A stretch of DNA of 64,000 nt from contig OX465581.1 of NCBI GenBank assembly GCA_950022655.1, positions 35,745,300 to 35,809,299 on the forward strand. Direction: 5' to 3'. The notes beneath the pieces are model-generated. The model ran no database searches and was not told the origin of the DNA. It saw only the letters and a program-made list of their open reading frames with translations. The DNA comes from Alentia gelatinosa. Its lineage: Eukaryota > Annelida > Polychaeta > Phyllodocida > Polynoidae. Shown here piece by piece: positions 20,988 through 35,900 of the stretch (position 1 is the first letter of the stretch; every line of letters begins with the position of its first letter). The position numbers and the translations under genes are program-made.

Positions 20988-23900
20988 GTACCGTATGCAA
21001 GTTCTTTCTCAAACAATTTCAGTGTTATTTCAATAAAGTCATCAAATTTACCAATTTGCTGCAGAAGATCATAAGTTGTTAATATGAGCATGAAATAATT
21101 GACTGCGGTATGCAATGTCCACGATTAACTCTCGGCCAAATCACAGTATTTGACTTTACATATGAATATTTTCCATATCATTAATTTTTGACCGTTTAAT
21201 ATATCTATGGCGTGTGTATTTCAACGATAACTGGAATATCTTTTAGTAGTAGTGGTCTGTATTCATCAGTCTTCGTGCGCAAATTACTGCTGATCGATCG
21301 CTATGTGGTCCAAGTCGATATAAGCATAAATTAGTTATGTAAGAGGTAAATAGTAATGGAGAAGTATGTTAACTAGGGAAGCTGACACCATCCTACGTGC
21401 TGGTACGCCCCATTCATACAAACAACCACAGCATGCTCTTGACATGGGAGTACTAGTAGATACAGCACACTCACAATCATCTGAGCTCTTCCTGTCCATG
21501 TATCATATGTCGTGTAGAGTCAACAGGGTGTAACCTGTCAGTAATATGGATCGTGCCAGGTACAACATGAGTTACTCTTAGCCCACCTGTGTGATTTCTT
21601 TCACCTGTAAAAAGTGTTAGATATAGGTGATAGGAACAGGGATGACACCTTTACATGAAATCCTTATTTGTTTTTTGATAAGCCAAATATAGTATGATTT
21701 GAGCCTCATTTAAGCAAATAATCCATTGGTGTAAACCGTCCCACACAACCTCATCCCTATTCCATGGCCAAAATTGATGTGTTTTCATAATCTTTATGAG
21801 ACAGTACATTTGTCCACCTCTTTTTCCTGACCCCGAGTGACATCCCTTGATATGGGTACATGTATTTTGAATTAGCATGAGGTGCTCTGAGCGAAGGCAC
21901 CATCTGACGGACCTAGAATACCAGACCAGAAAACCAGAGTAGCTCAATAGCAAGTGAATATGGACCTGAAGTGTCTAACTCGTATATTTCTCTCAATATC
22001 TTTTAGGGTCGATTTGCATTGGAAATCAACCCCCACTTATACTGTCCAGAGCAGCTCTGCTACATTTGGTGTTCTGAGATACAGAAATATTTCAAGAGGC
22101 GACCAGGTTCAAAGCCCATTAAGCAAATTACACTGCTAGATACTTTGAAGCCCTAATCGTGTGTAAGCTAGTATCTGATAGCGGGGGACCTCCGCCGCCT
22201 TCATCTCAGCAGGGGGTGTTCTCAGGGCTGGCCTGGTGGCTGGTCAGGTTACCTGGCTTCGTCTTGACTTAAGGCTTTAGGTCATATGATACCTGCCGCT
22301 CGTCAGAAGGATCTACTGTTTCTTTGCACATGTCTTGTACACAACCTCGTCTCACTAGTTTTCATTTTTTTGTACAGAGGTCTGGTTGGTGTGCCAACTG
22401 TAAAGTTACACACACAAATCGCTCACGTTTACTAAATAGATACTCATTCCCTGCAATACACACTTATGCTAATGCGCATTCTAACAAAGGTTAAGAGTCT
22501 AGGCCACATCTGATTACTACTTACCTTGATACAATATCTTGCCACAGGCTATATGCACCTTGGCACCGGAAATTACAGTGTCATATAATGATGTGTTACT
22601 GCGATATAAATATATGAACCCTCTACTTTGTTCAAGTTTTATGGAATTTTACCAATTATTTCTACAATTTTACATATCCTGTATACTCCACTACAACGCA
22701 GTCAAGACAAAGAATTTTTTTGCATCAATAAAGGCGCTTCCTCACCGTTCAAGAGAGTTTCTCTCTAGCGTATATAGTAAGGTGGTCGCAACGATGGCAG
22801 GTAAAGTGAATTGCCCGCTTTTTATCAGATCTATCCTAGTCAATAATCCGTGAAGGTAGCCGACTGCTACTTGGTTTTTTTAATCGAATTCGGTTATAAT
22901 GGAGTATATCATAGACTAAGTAGAACTCTAAAATAAAACTCCTACACATTAACAGCTGTTACTGGCCCCCTAACGTCGTCAGAGTCTAAAGGCCCCAGTG
23001 TGGCCCATTAAATTGGGGGGTGCCAGCTTTCAATGTTTTCATTGAAATCAATGTTTTCATTTTCAGAATAGATAATAGATTTCGTTGTAGAATATTTTCA
23101 TACCAAGTGCTAAATAATCCAAAACAGTCCATGATGTCCCACTTCCTCAGTGTAAAAACTAGAGCTTACCCTTGACCACTTAATTCGCCACTGTAGTGCA
23201 TATGCTATGCAAAGCTATGTATTACACTGAAAAATATTTCAATGGCTTCTTCTCTGGCCCCAACTGGCATCCCTGATAAGTAGAGGAAGACTATCATTTT
23301 TGAAATGCAAATATTTTAAAAGTGACAGGAAGTTGTCGTTATCAAGACAGTATCGGCTTGCCATAGAAGTGTTATTGCCAGGTTTCATTAATTTGTACAA
23401 ATATTTTGAAATTTTACCACATGCATTGCATATTAATTTGCATCATTACATGGCTAATATTATTTAATCATGTTAATTAAGACGGTGTGGCACTTACACA
23501 CCATAACCCAGGGTTGACATAACCCTAGATTGGTTTCAGTCTCTGCACTCTATGGCTACCCCGCCACCTATGTATATGTAACCCCTCCTCGCGGGGATAC
23601 ATAGACAATAATCGATGGTTTTGTGGACAGGCGGCCGTAAACCACGAGAGTTTGACGCGTAGTAATACACGAGCGCGAGTGAGTGTATTACGACGTCAAC
23701 CTCGAGTGGTTTACAGAGCTGCCTGTCCACATAACCATCGTTTGTTGTATTTATTATCCATATTATATTAATAAATTAAACCCAGTAATTTCCACATTAA
23801 AGGGTATAACAATAGGGACTATTTCTTTGCTATATAGCACAAAGGGACTATTTCTCCCATATACCATGGTTTTGAGGCCGTATACCACAGGTTTGAATCC

Positions 23901-26900
23901 GTATACCACAGTTATGGTATCTGACAGGTTTTATACAATGGGTCGTGGTTTACTGAGTCCCCATACGTTATCAATGGGGGCTTTGTATACGATGGATAAT
24001 AAATACGTTTGTTTCCTGGGCCTGTCAGACGTTTGAGGAAGTTCACAAGGTAGTTTGATTTTTGAATAAATGCCCATAATCAAAGACTTGAACAAGTGTA
24101 ACATAAGCCGTAAATGCCAGAACCTAAACACGGTACCACAGTGTCAACAGCAACCATTTTGTGGTTTACAGTAAACTTCACACCGATATGTGGCACTGAG
24201 CGGAAGTCAGTACATGTAAATGTTGGATAGACGAAGTGTTTTTGGCAAGCGGTTGACCACTTAAACCTAGATCACATGAGTGCTGTGCGTGACAGATAGA
24301 TAGGGTACCCTGGACTGGCTTACGTCCCTAAATCCTATGCTTATCCCTCCACGTAGCCCACCCTTTCCTCACTCGGAATTATTCCTAGGCATGTCAGAAG
24401 TGAGGGAAATTTTGCATATCGAAAAGTAGTTTGGTTTCTTAATGAATATATCCATAATCAAAGACTTATGCAGGTCTAATGGTACCCTACCGCTCAATAC
24501 TTTATCATTCAACACCGCAAGATTGATCACTCTATCACTTATCACTCATCACCCTATTACTCATCATCCATCCACTCATCACCGGACTACCCTCACTCCC
24601 CCACTCATCACCAGACCACGCACCCCGTGCCAACTTATCACTCAGTCGTCTTCATATCTGCTACTTATTCAGAGAAATCTGCTTTCCGCTTTTCCTAAGA
24701 AATCCACTTTTTTCATTTTCAATGAATAAATTTTCTTTCCTTGTATGAAATAATTATATAGAACCTCCTGACCATGCTGTACAAGTCACAGAACGAGATG
24801 CTAATGTACCGTTTGTACGGACCGAGGCGTTTACGCCGAGTTCCGTACAAACGGTACATTAGCATCAAGTTCTGTGACTTGTACAAGCATGGTTGGACGT
24901 TATATATTTACTATATACCCGAAATTTTTTTTAAAAATCAATTTCATTTTTCTTAACAACCAATATCTTAATAAATGTGTATGGCTAGGTGGTCCGTATT
25001 TTAGTGTACGGACCAGTGGTCCGTACAGTATTTTTACGTCATATGCCAAAACGGTGCGTATTTACAGTATATACGGCATGGGTATATAGTAAAGAAGAAA
25101 TACCCTCATTCATGTCACTGAAGGGAGTTTGAACCTCCCCATCCATACTGAATCTCATGCCGTCCCTGTTTGTCATGTTATCTGAGTCCTTCTGAAGTAG
25201 CAAATTCCACTTGAAAAGTATTCCACCATTATTTTTTCCTGACCCCAGCTGACATCCCTGCTTATTATACCTTTGTATTCGGGAAACTGGCGCACATACA
25301 TGCACACACAGACACACGCGCCCAATGCATTTACGCATACACGCATACTCCCTTTTCGTCTCTCTCTCCATCCCCGCCCCTCCTCTCTCTCATCCTCATT
25401 CCCTGATGTTCTCTCCCCTTGACTCATGCAACCCTATCATCCTAGGGCATTTAACGTAGTGCCCTCTAATTCCCCTTCAGTGCAGGTACCTTGGGTACTG
25501 AGCTATTGGATCTCAAAGTTTGATGCGCACACGCTCATTGCATATACATACATAATGGCTCACGGGAAAGTCTTGTACTTTCCATGTTGAGATAACATCG
25601 ATGAGTATATTTAGAAATAATGACATTTGACATAGTATTACCGGACCAAGCAACACTCTGCAATGTGTTATTTTTTAAAGAAGTTAGCTTTCCACTTTTC
25701 CATGGAAATCCAAGTTTTCATTTTAGTTTGAAAAATTCGTTTTCCCTGTTTAAAACAAATATGATGTTGATTGAGCTTCATTCACGCCAATGAACCAGCA
25801 GTTTGAACATTCCCATAGACCCTCAGCTCCACGCTGTGGCTGATAACGACATATCTCCCTCTTAGGCATCAAATTCCACATGAAGATTATTTCCACCTTT
25901 TATCTGAACCCAACTTACATCACTGTATTTTTGAATCGACTTATGAATAAAAATATATATAAGCGTATACCAAAGTGATGCATGAGGACCTTTGCAAAGA
26001 CCGCGACAGCTGGATTTGATTCAACCATTAGTATATATAGTGTATATCAAAGAATTATAGAATCCTTTTCATTTCATTATGCTGCTCTTCTCAAAAAAGA
26101 TTGTATTCTGTATTATTATTGGCTGTTAAAGATTAAACTTATTTCAAATCCTTTGTAATTTGTAACAACTGTTAGATCAAATCTAAAAAGGTTAGTTCCA
26201 TAACGTGATCGGTTGGGCACTCACAATGGCCGCCAGAGCAAACGCTTTCTACAGCACGTTAGCTCTTGTGGAGTATAATCTCCAGGCACCTTGACCCACA
26301 AGCTGTATGCGTTTGTCACTCTCTTACCAGTCTTTCATACCGCTTAGGTCTTTGCTTGGAGCGATTGTTATTTTGTGCTCTCGAAGCCACTTTTACATTT
26401 AATTCTTTCCTGTGAATGACCATAAAGCTATACTTTTATAGCAATTTGCTAAACTATCAATAGTTCTTAGTTTAACTTTTAAAAGCGACCTTAAACAAAA
26501 TTATTTGGTTCTAGGTAGACACCACGGATACCGTGGGCTGGTTGAACCACACCAACCTTTTTAGTCAGAACAGAGCGGAGACAGGTGGCGGCCAATCTTT
26601 TTTTTTATTTTTTTTATTTCACTTCTTTAAGAATTGAAAGATCTTCCAGTGAAAATCGATTGGGCTCTTCGTTTTACATATTGATAGTTATGCCATCTAG
26701 AGGTAAATTAATGCTGGGATATCCGAATACGACTTGCCGTTCCACACTCAATCTTGAAAGTGTGACATTAACTTAATTTTTTGTCTCTAAAAGTGAAATA
26801 TTAATACAGCTACCGGTAGTAATGTATATTATGATAATGGGAAATGCAATTTGCAGTTTGCCGCTCCTGTTTTGTAATGTATATATAAGGTAATAAAGGA

Positions 26901-29900
26901 TTTAATTAATATGTTAATAAACCCAAAGATAAATAGAAACGTAATAATTACAGTAATGAGTAATGTATTTGTATTTTTTAAAAACCCACAGTTGTACGGC
27001 TCTCATGGACTAGAGACTTGCAGGAAGATATAGGATATATGTCGTTATATATCGAAGTGAGAAGGGTGGGGGGTGGTCCTAGAGAGGGGTTCAGAGATGA
27101 TTAATCTATTGGGGGGAGGAGGGGCGGTATAGGTGCAGAACTTATTTCATGTTATCCTTTAATAATAAAAACCAAGAATAATCTCGGGCTAATGTCGCTC
27201 TACTCCTGCTTTACACAATCTCTGTGATTCAATAATTTGATGTAATCGGTTTAAAAACAAGTTTAATATTGAACCACGTACTTCTTTCGAGAATTGGGAT
27301 CCAATTCAGTCCATGATCGTGTCGGTAAGCGCAGTGGGTTTAGTATGTAAAAACGATACTCTTGTTTTTTATTATTAAAGGATAACATGAAATACTGCAC
27401 ATATACCCCCCCCCCCCCCCCAGTACATTAAACATCCCTGAACTCCCCCCCCCCCCCTCCCCTTCACTCCGATAAATAACCCAAAGATAAGCCCTAATAT
27501 CCGTAAAAAATCTAACAATGCTATAACTTTACAGCTGACCCTACCCTAGTCCTATCCCTTAGTGAAAGTGACATCTGTAGGGAGAGTGTGTGGGTGGAGA
27601 TGAGAGGAGCTATGCCATACTGCGAATATGGTGTAACTCTTGTAGGACCACATGACTCTATACAAACAACCATAACAGGAAGATCATATTTCTATGGTTA
27701 TAAAGTAGTTTCTATACAGCTGTACCATGAATCGCCATATGGAAGTTATATTAGAAATCCCTGCAGAGGCAGAGATATAGCAGGGTTATATCCCCGTGGC
27801 CTGTTGGATGTTTCCTGATAATGCAAGACATAATATCGTTAGAAAAATTGAGGAATGCGTGAGCTCTGCCCTGGAGTCTCTGCAGTCAATGAGCGCTTGA
27901 GTCACTCATGTTTATCTGAGTCTCTCGCCGCACGTGAGCTTAGGTCCCTGACCTACTTCTGAGTTTAGCCGCCTCGCATTCAAAGCTTCAAAGAGGGGCG
28001 AGGTAGTGAGGGGAGTGGTGGGGCGGGCTTGTTTATGGAAGACCAAAGCCGTCATAAATTGGACGTTTTGTGTGTTACTCTGGTATATGTTCTGCTTTGT
28101 ATATATCTCCTACCACATATAAAACGTGTAATTTCCGATAACATCCGCTTGGAGATGCTCCCGCACATAGAGACAAAGTGAACCAAACTTAGGCTTGGAG
28201 ACTGAAGGGCCACGAGAGTGAGATTCTCGTGCAGTACTCAACTGAATCCTGCTACCCTTTTTTGTGTTTCTCCACATAGATCTACTTCCATCCTTAGGAT
28301 TTGTTTTTTGCCATACTGAAAACATAATTTAGAACTGTAGTTTTCCAATCTCATTGGCCTGAGATCAATCTGTGAGATTATTGCGCTGGTTGCCGGTAAA
28401 AGTACCTGTGTCACGTGAAATAATACACACGTACACGTAGCTAAAGGTGCGGCCGACTTTCACCAGGTGGCGTGAAACTAGCGACTTCGTCGTGATTTGA
28501 GAAAAATGACCACAACGCTAGCAGTTATTATCTTTATGTTACACACACCGAAGAGCGCACAGGGCAACGACGAAGTCGCTAGTATATATCTAAATCCATC
28601 TTTTATGACTGCATAAGTCTAGTGTACCATAATTATTGCCACAAAGTAGGATCGGGTTTATAAAAGCGATGACAGTTTCACTCTTTTTCCACGGAAATAC
28701 TTCTTTTCATTTTCAATTAATAGAATTATTGTTCTAGTATAAAACAGACAGTCTAATTTTAGCCTCATTCACGCCACTAAAATGGTGGTTTTAACCTCTC
28801 CACACACCCTCAGCGCTATTCCATGGCCAATATCGATTTGTATTCTATGTTTTCTCAGTCTCTCTGAGGCAGTAAATTCTACATGAAAAATATGTCCACA
28901 TATTGTTCTGACCCTATTTGACATGCCTGATTCATATGACGGGGCTAACAACATTAATATCTGCTACTGATAGTATCTTGAGATTGGGCTTTTCCAGTCA
29001 GATCCAAACTAGCAGTAGTCACTTATTTTTATTGTTGAAAGAGGAACATGATGTAATAGCTTCAGATTGTCACTTGTGGTTATCAAATAACCCATTCCCC
29101 TCTTATAATTCTAGATGGGTGTGTGTAAACCAAGCAGATTCTTAGTTTAGATCTTTCCGAGGAGAAGGGTCAAGGGGAAAACAAAGTGCGATCCATATCA
29201 TACTCACAAGGCATTTTACAAAAATATATATATAATGAATAAGTATAACGAAGAGACTGAGGAACGAATTATACTTCTCTACCCAGATTGTCATACTTGG
29301 GACAAACTAGGGCATGCAGGCTCCCAGCTGCCTCCACTTTACAGAAATCATCTAAAAGGGACGAGTTTAAATTGAGTTAAAAAAAACTGGTGGCAAAGTA
29401 GGAAAATTGGGGTGAAGTAGGATAAGTCGCTGACAACAAAAGTTCCCACCTCGTGGTGCGTGTGCCCCGTTGTTGCAGACACCTGTCCCTTGCTGTCATT
29501 TCCAACTATTGTAGGGCGCCCAGACTACAAGGAGGCTCCATATGGTGCTCTCGTTAGCTACACCACCTACAGAGGTACCTTCGCACCTGCACAACTGCAG
29601 TTACACTGTGGTTTTTGAAGATTTCCTTTTCTGTGTCAAGTTGTAAAATACTGCTGATTTTTTTTATCATTAATCACAACGGTTCACACAAAGTTAGATC
29701 GTCCACCGAGGTGCATGTGTGCAGAAAGAAAAAAACACTTCTGACACGGCCGATACTACCTTGAAAATTACCGTTTCCAGTCAGATACAATAGGAAAAAG
29801 AGCAAAGCGGCACCAGGTACAAATTGCAAAAGAGCAAAGCGACACACTCGTGTACATGATAGGTCTGTCTTTATTCCTTAAACGGCAAACTTACCCCCCA

Positions 29901-32900
29901 CCCACCCCCACCCCCACCCCCACCCCGGGCTAGGGGGATTACCACAGAATTACCTCCTTGTCTGGATAATTGACATCTGTCCAACACTCCTGCTCACCCT
30001 CAGTCTGGCTTATCCCCATTAACAACAACCCGTGTTATATTTGTACTTAATCTCTTTCCACAGTTAATCCTGAGTATAGCGTACCCGAACACTGCTTCAT
30101 CTATAAACTCCACACATAGCAATCGTCATTTCATCCTAATATAGTAACATTCAACCTACACCAATTATTTATAACTCACACTCTTTGATGAATGCACTAA
30201 GTCTTTAGAGAACCCAAAGTCAGAAGTGTTGAATTACTACAAACTCCCAATGTCTTTAGAGTACATATTATATATAAGATAACTACTTAAGGTGTCTTCG
30301 TTAAGATATCCCGTTCAAGCTAACAATTAATATGAAAATAGAGATATTTCAGGTAAACTTAAGAATCATTCTTAATAATGCTTATATGAACGTCCATCCA
30401 CTACCTGAACGTCTTCTCTAGTTATGACAATATGATTATTTCTATGGTCACTGGAGAATTCGCTCCAAGACGTACTCGCCCCGCACTTTGCTGAAGAACT
30501 TGCCCCTAAAATTTTATATGTGAACTAAAGTAAAACCTAGCTGGTATGGCATAATTTTCGTAATATTTAAAAGGATGGGGGTAGGGTTGGGTTAGGGTAT
30601 TTTTTAATATATATAATATCAACAAATGAAGAAATGTATAGGAAATAAATGTCCTCGCGTTTTGGTGCCGGCGAATTTTAAACAGGGCAAGTTTGTTTCG
30701 GGACGAGTTCTCCAAACGGGCCGAGTTTGTTTCTGGGCGAAGAAATCACGGTTAGAGTTCGGTTTGGGACGAGTTCTCCAATATTCATTCATATCTACAA
30801 AGTGCACTGAGCCAGTAGCAAGTGTGGGGTGGGGGGGGGGGGGGGGGGGTGTATGGGTTGGTGTGCCGGCGGCGCTGTCGTTGGGATGTCTTACCGGGTT
30901 AAACTACCCGGTAGGACTGGCCGGGCCGCACTGAGTCACATCAGCCCACACTGAGTCACACCGGATCATAACAGCTCACAGCAGGCTTTATTTTCTCTCT
31001 TTTTTTTTATGCGCTTATTAGACAAATAATCTTGCTACCCGGAAAGCGCCGCAACACGTCCATGTGGTTCTTGTTTCCTGGTATAAAAAAAATGTTCTAT
31101 AACCTCTCTATATATTCCACATATGTGGACAATGGGAAAAGATCTCATGAGCGGCAGCCAGGTTCTTGGGGTCTGGGGGATGTATTTTTTATAGATTGTA
31201 TATATACGAACAGTGAAGTATAGTTCCAATGTAATACAACTTTTCGGCAATGTTTTTATCAATTATGAATAAATTCAACAATTTTTGATAGCAAAAGAGA
31301 CGACGTCCGCTCCGACCACCTAGTTGGCTACTGTTATGATCGAGTCGAATCCCCAGGGTTTATTTTCAGGGTTTTAAAAATTTACCCATTTTGTTAGATT
31401 ACTGTTCGAAAGGGGAAATTAAACACATCTAAAGATTGATCTTCGAAAAATCATTAAATCTTTTAGATATGAGTTGGTGATGTGTTGTCGTTAAAAACAC
31501 CAGACGATGTGGGTTGTAATTGGGATATCTCTCTGGAGGATTGAGCGTTTCTTTCCAACGGCACATGTATGACTAAATCATACTAAGTCTGGGGTAAAGC
31601 CTGTGTCATCGGCAGATGAGTGGTTAGCATTGTCAATTACCAAGTAATAGAGCAGTGTAGGTCAGGTGACGTCCATTCACAGTGCACAGGGTAAAGATTA
31701 AACACTCGGCTACTTTCCTACCCATGGATGCCAACTTCCCGATAAATTACGGTCTGCTTTAGCAACAAATCATAATTTACGTATATACACAAAGGGTCAT
31801 GATCCCGACCCATCTGCTAAAGAATTCAGCGGAAAGTGAATGGAAATTATGACGAGGCGATGTCCTTCCCCAACAGCAAAATAAAATCAAAACAAAAACG
31901 AGAGTGAATGGAACTTGGGGAGGTGGTATTGATCAGCCGATAGTTGTGTGATACATGTATTTTACCTGTTGCCTACATATCACCAACTGCATTCTATTAA
32001 ATGTGTACCACTGACTTACTCCCTCTGAAGTATTGGTCATATTAGGGATAAAAAGTAGAAATTATCAAGATTCGCATATTGTCCGGTTTCTTTCCAGACC
32101 TCACTGCATCTCTGGCTCGGCCATAGGTCCGACCCCGACTAGGCTAGATAATACCTGTCTGGCCCCGGTCCCGACCCGGCTGGCTCCAGTATCCTTCCCC
32201 ACCCCACGCCCACCACGAGCGTGTAGGCGCGCAGCCCGTGCGAGCTCTCTCATATCAGAGGGGGTCCATCTCACACAGAGATAGCAGTTTTCATTTCCAG
32301 TTAATCATGTCCTTCTTGTATCTAGCAAAGACAGTATAATTAGAGCCTCATTTATGTCAATGAAACTGATTTTAACCTCCCCCACACACCCTCAGCATCA
32401 TTCCATGGCCACACTGATGTGTTTTCCATATTTTTGTCTCTCTGAGGCAGTAAATTTCACATGAAAAATGTCATTTTTCCCCCAACCCTTATTCATTGCA
32501 GCCGCCACCATAGACTGGCCTCAGTCCCTGTGTCCTCCCTACCTTTCCCTGCCTGCCTTCCACCACCGCACGCCGTCCTTACCCCTCCCTCTACACCCCC
32601 CTCTGCCTGACTGAGGTAGAATAGAGTAAGAGGTGGTGAAAGATTCAATGTAGCGGCTCTTGGGGGAACTAACAGGAGCTCATTTGGGTATTTGATAAGT
32701 CTTTGATTACTAAGCCAGTGAGGGGATCCTTATTCATTTTAAACATTCCAATTATGTTCATAATCAAAGACTTGAGCAAGTCTACCTCCACCCAGCTCAC
32801 CTTCTAGGAATCATTGATGGACAAAGTACGTACGCAGAATTTCTGAAATTGTTTACCCTACCCCCCCCCCCCCCCCCCCCGTGCGTACGTACTTTATGGA

Positions 32901-35900
32901 TGGCCCCATGCCAATTTTCAGGATATCCCCTGGTGCATTTACAGTATATCCAAATTATCATAAAGAGTAGAAATAGGCAGTGTACGATTTTCTCCCCAAT
33001 AGAACTTCACTGGCATCAGTGGAATTTTAAAACAAAAGAAAACCGAGTATACGAGGACGCGGTAACCACCATCAGACACTGATGGGTGTGGGCGAAGGAA
33101 GGAGTTGAGCTGCAGACCAATATTACATGCAGTCTGCGGCTCCTGACCAACAGCCTCGCCTTGTGCAGACCTAGCTGTAACTCTGAAATAGACTTGCACA
33201 AGTCTGTAATTATGACCACTCGCAGAACAGATGTGAAGTTTTCAATTTCACTCTCCCTGTACCACTTCACTGTGTCTGGAGTCGGATGTCTTCGGTTATC
33301 AGGCTGGTGTGGGTTAGTGGGGGAGGTTCTGGTTGTTTTTCTGTATGTATTTTTTTTCGGAAAGGGGTTCTCTGTGTATTTTATCGGAGGGAGGGGGGGG
33401 GGGGCTACACCATTGCTCCGGGGCTGAGGCCAGTCCAGGACCCATTCCAGCTCTGGAGTTGCTTCCCGCCATGTTCCTGGATTATTACCGGATTAGGTAA
33501 TATTTCAGGAATGTAAACACTTTCTCCATGTGTATGTTCACTGCGACCTGACACTATTAGCCACTCACTTCTTCAGAACAATAAGGTTAGGAAGCGAACT
33601 CAGGCTGTAACCCAAACCGTCACTATCATTTATCGTAATCTTCTCGAACTCTGAATTACTTACAAACGTATAGGATTTCGATAACACTCTGGTACGTGCA
33701 AACTGTCAGAGCCGGCTTCTACTCTGTGTGAAAAGGCCACAGTTTGTGTGCAAATGATACTGATGTCCCCATTGAGGGAATTAGACATTGGTGTCTCCCT
33801 TCTATCCACCCATCCCCCGCCCACCTCTCCATCACTAACGTACAAACAATGTATCACAACTGATAGTAGTGGCTGCTGGCGAGGGGCGGGTAGGTGTGTA
33901 GGTGGATATATATAGGGATGGACGGCTATCCATGGCATTGCGTTCTCTCCTACAATACTCAGTAGGGCCTACTAGTTATTTGACTCTTGCACTAACGTTT
34001 TGTAACTGTTAGGAAGCCATCTTTATTATAAAATAGCAGAATATTATGAAGACGTGGCTAAAACACCTTGATAACGAGCCGATGCTACCTTGAAAGTGAC
34101 AGTTTCCTGTCTGTTTTGAACCATAGTTGCGATAGTGTTCTAAAAAAATTCTTATAAAATAGCAGGTGAGTTGTTGGAAGTTTCTGATCTTCAGTCGTAT
34201 GTAAAGGGCAGTGGTTTTCGTTAAAGCTTTCCGTGAAATTGATGTGCATGGTTTTTGGTGGTATTTGCATCTAGCAATACCACCTGTTTATTATGTTAAG
34301 AATTTGTAGTGGTGAAGCACACATGGTACCCATCCTCTGGAGGAGGTGTACTTGTAGTTCGTTACGCAAGGCCGAACAAATTGTATTTAAGCAGTGTGTG
34401 GGTCAGGTAATTAGATTATAGGTAGCAGATCAGATAAGTGGAACAGCGAGGTATAATGTGTAATGTTTCGACAAGCATCCCTGATGTAACTCACATACTA
34501 TACTCCATTATAACTCGACTTAGAAAGAACGCATTTGGTGTCTCATTAGGAGTACTTCTTAACTATCTGGAAGATGTGTTGTTTTGTACTCCCTACATAT
34601 TAAACTTGTTGCAATGTTGAAGAGCAGAGTCAGTTGTCAAGTGCAGCTGCCTCAATGAATTATATACGTACTTGGCATTACTCGTCGAGGCATACGCTCA
34701 GTTGCAACGCCACTGTGAAGCATAGTATGGCAGTTTTCTGCTATCAAAGAAGAATAATTGCCTTCCACTGAGAGAAATTGATATAAAGAAAACATGAGAC
34801 ATTCCTAAATATCCTATCCATATTATACACATTATGATAATGTGGACAACAGATTAAATACACATTGATTCTTTTGTTACTGGCGCTTGTATTCTCACTT
34901 TAAAATTTGAATTATTTGTTTAATTGTAACTCATTTGGAAGATTTTCACCAAAATAAAGATCTGAACAAATATATTAGAAAAATCATGATTCAAACACCC
35001 TGATGTTCTCCTTTGAAGATATAATTCTAATGGAATAAATTACGCTTTCAGATGCTTTGATGGCTCTCATACACAATATTACCATTGTTTAATAATGTAT
35101 AAAGTAGTTCCTGTAATGCCCATCTGGTTGCAGAAAATCCGTATTCTCTTAGAAGAATACGGCTTTTTGGTATTCTACTCAGTAGCGATCTGTAGGCTCC
35201 CTAGGCTTATTATGGAGACTCCGTATTAGATGGGTAATAAAGTGTTCACCATTGTTGATGTTTCAGAAATACAAGTCGCTGATGCTGCAGATGGAGGAGG
35301 AGCTGCAGGCCTACAAGACGGCCCGGCAGACAGGGCCAGGCGACTACGACTCTATGCAGAAGGAGAAGCAGAGGTCGGCCAAAGAGACGCGCATCCTGCG
35401 GAAAACCGTGGATGAGATGGAGCTGCGCATCGAGACGCAGAAACAGACGTTGATGGCGCGAGACGAGAGTATTAAAAAGTTACTGGAAATGTTGCAGGTC
35501 AGTCAGTCTTGGTTAACGCTGTAGCTGGGATTCACACGGTAGCGTCAGCTGTGAACGGATATTGCCATTCGCTAACCCTGAATCTGGGATTGAGCTGCCC
35601 TGTGGTTCCCCATGATGGACCCATGAAATTGTCATTATATAATTAAAAACTGTAATTAGTGCATGGTGGGCCGCACATGCATATCGTCAAACAATTCTGA
35701 TTCTCGAAATACCCAACCGTTATTATGCGTTGTAAATGTATTACGAGGAGGGCGTGTGGTGGGTTTTTTTTTTAATCTAGGCGTACACATCTCTACTTTC
35801 TAGAAATGTTTAGGCTATCGAATTTATATCTAAGATATCAAAGGGCAAGGAGTAATAGTAAAGTGAAATTTTAGTCCAAGAAATACAAGACTAGTAATTA

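Larger units (their letters stand above)
20988..35266 (+). other. ERC: ERC intron 1 (14.3 kb)
   Basis: The longest intron. Most of it is short interspersed elements listed separately. Stretches such as 21.9-23.3, 25.95-27.0, 29.0-30.4, 33.0-34.0 and 34.1-35.2 kb show nothing I can name. Confidence 0.7.

Noticed and set aside
24490..24640. CRISPR-like array because of regularly spaced short repeats
   Set aside because: Simple ACTCATC/ATCACT microsatellite in a eukaryotic intron, without constant repeats or unique spacers.
24442..24729. His/Thr/Ser-rich frame (LITHHPITHHPSTHH)
   Set aside because: Translation of an ACTCATC-type cryptic microsatellite.
27588..27818. 76-codon plus-strand frame
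   Set aside because: No motif, intronic, and probably a chance frame.
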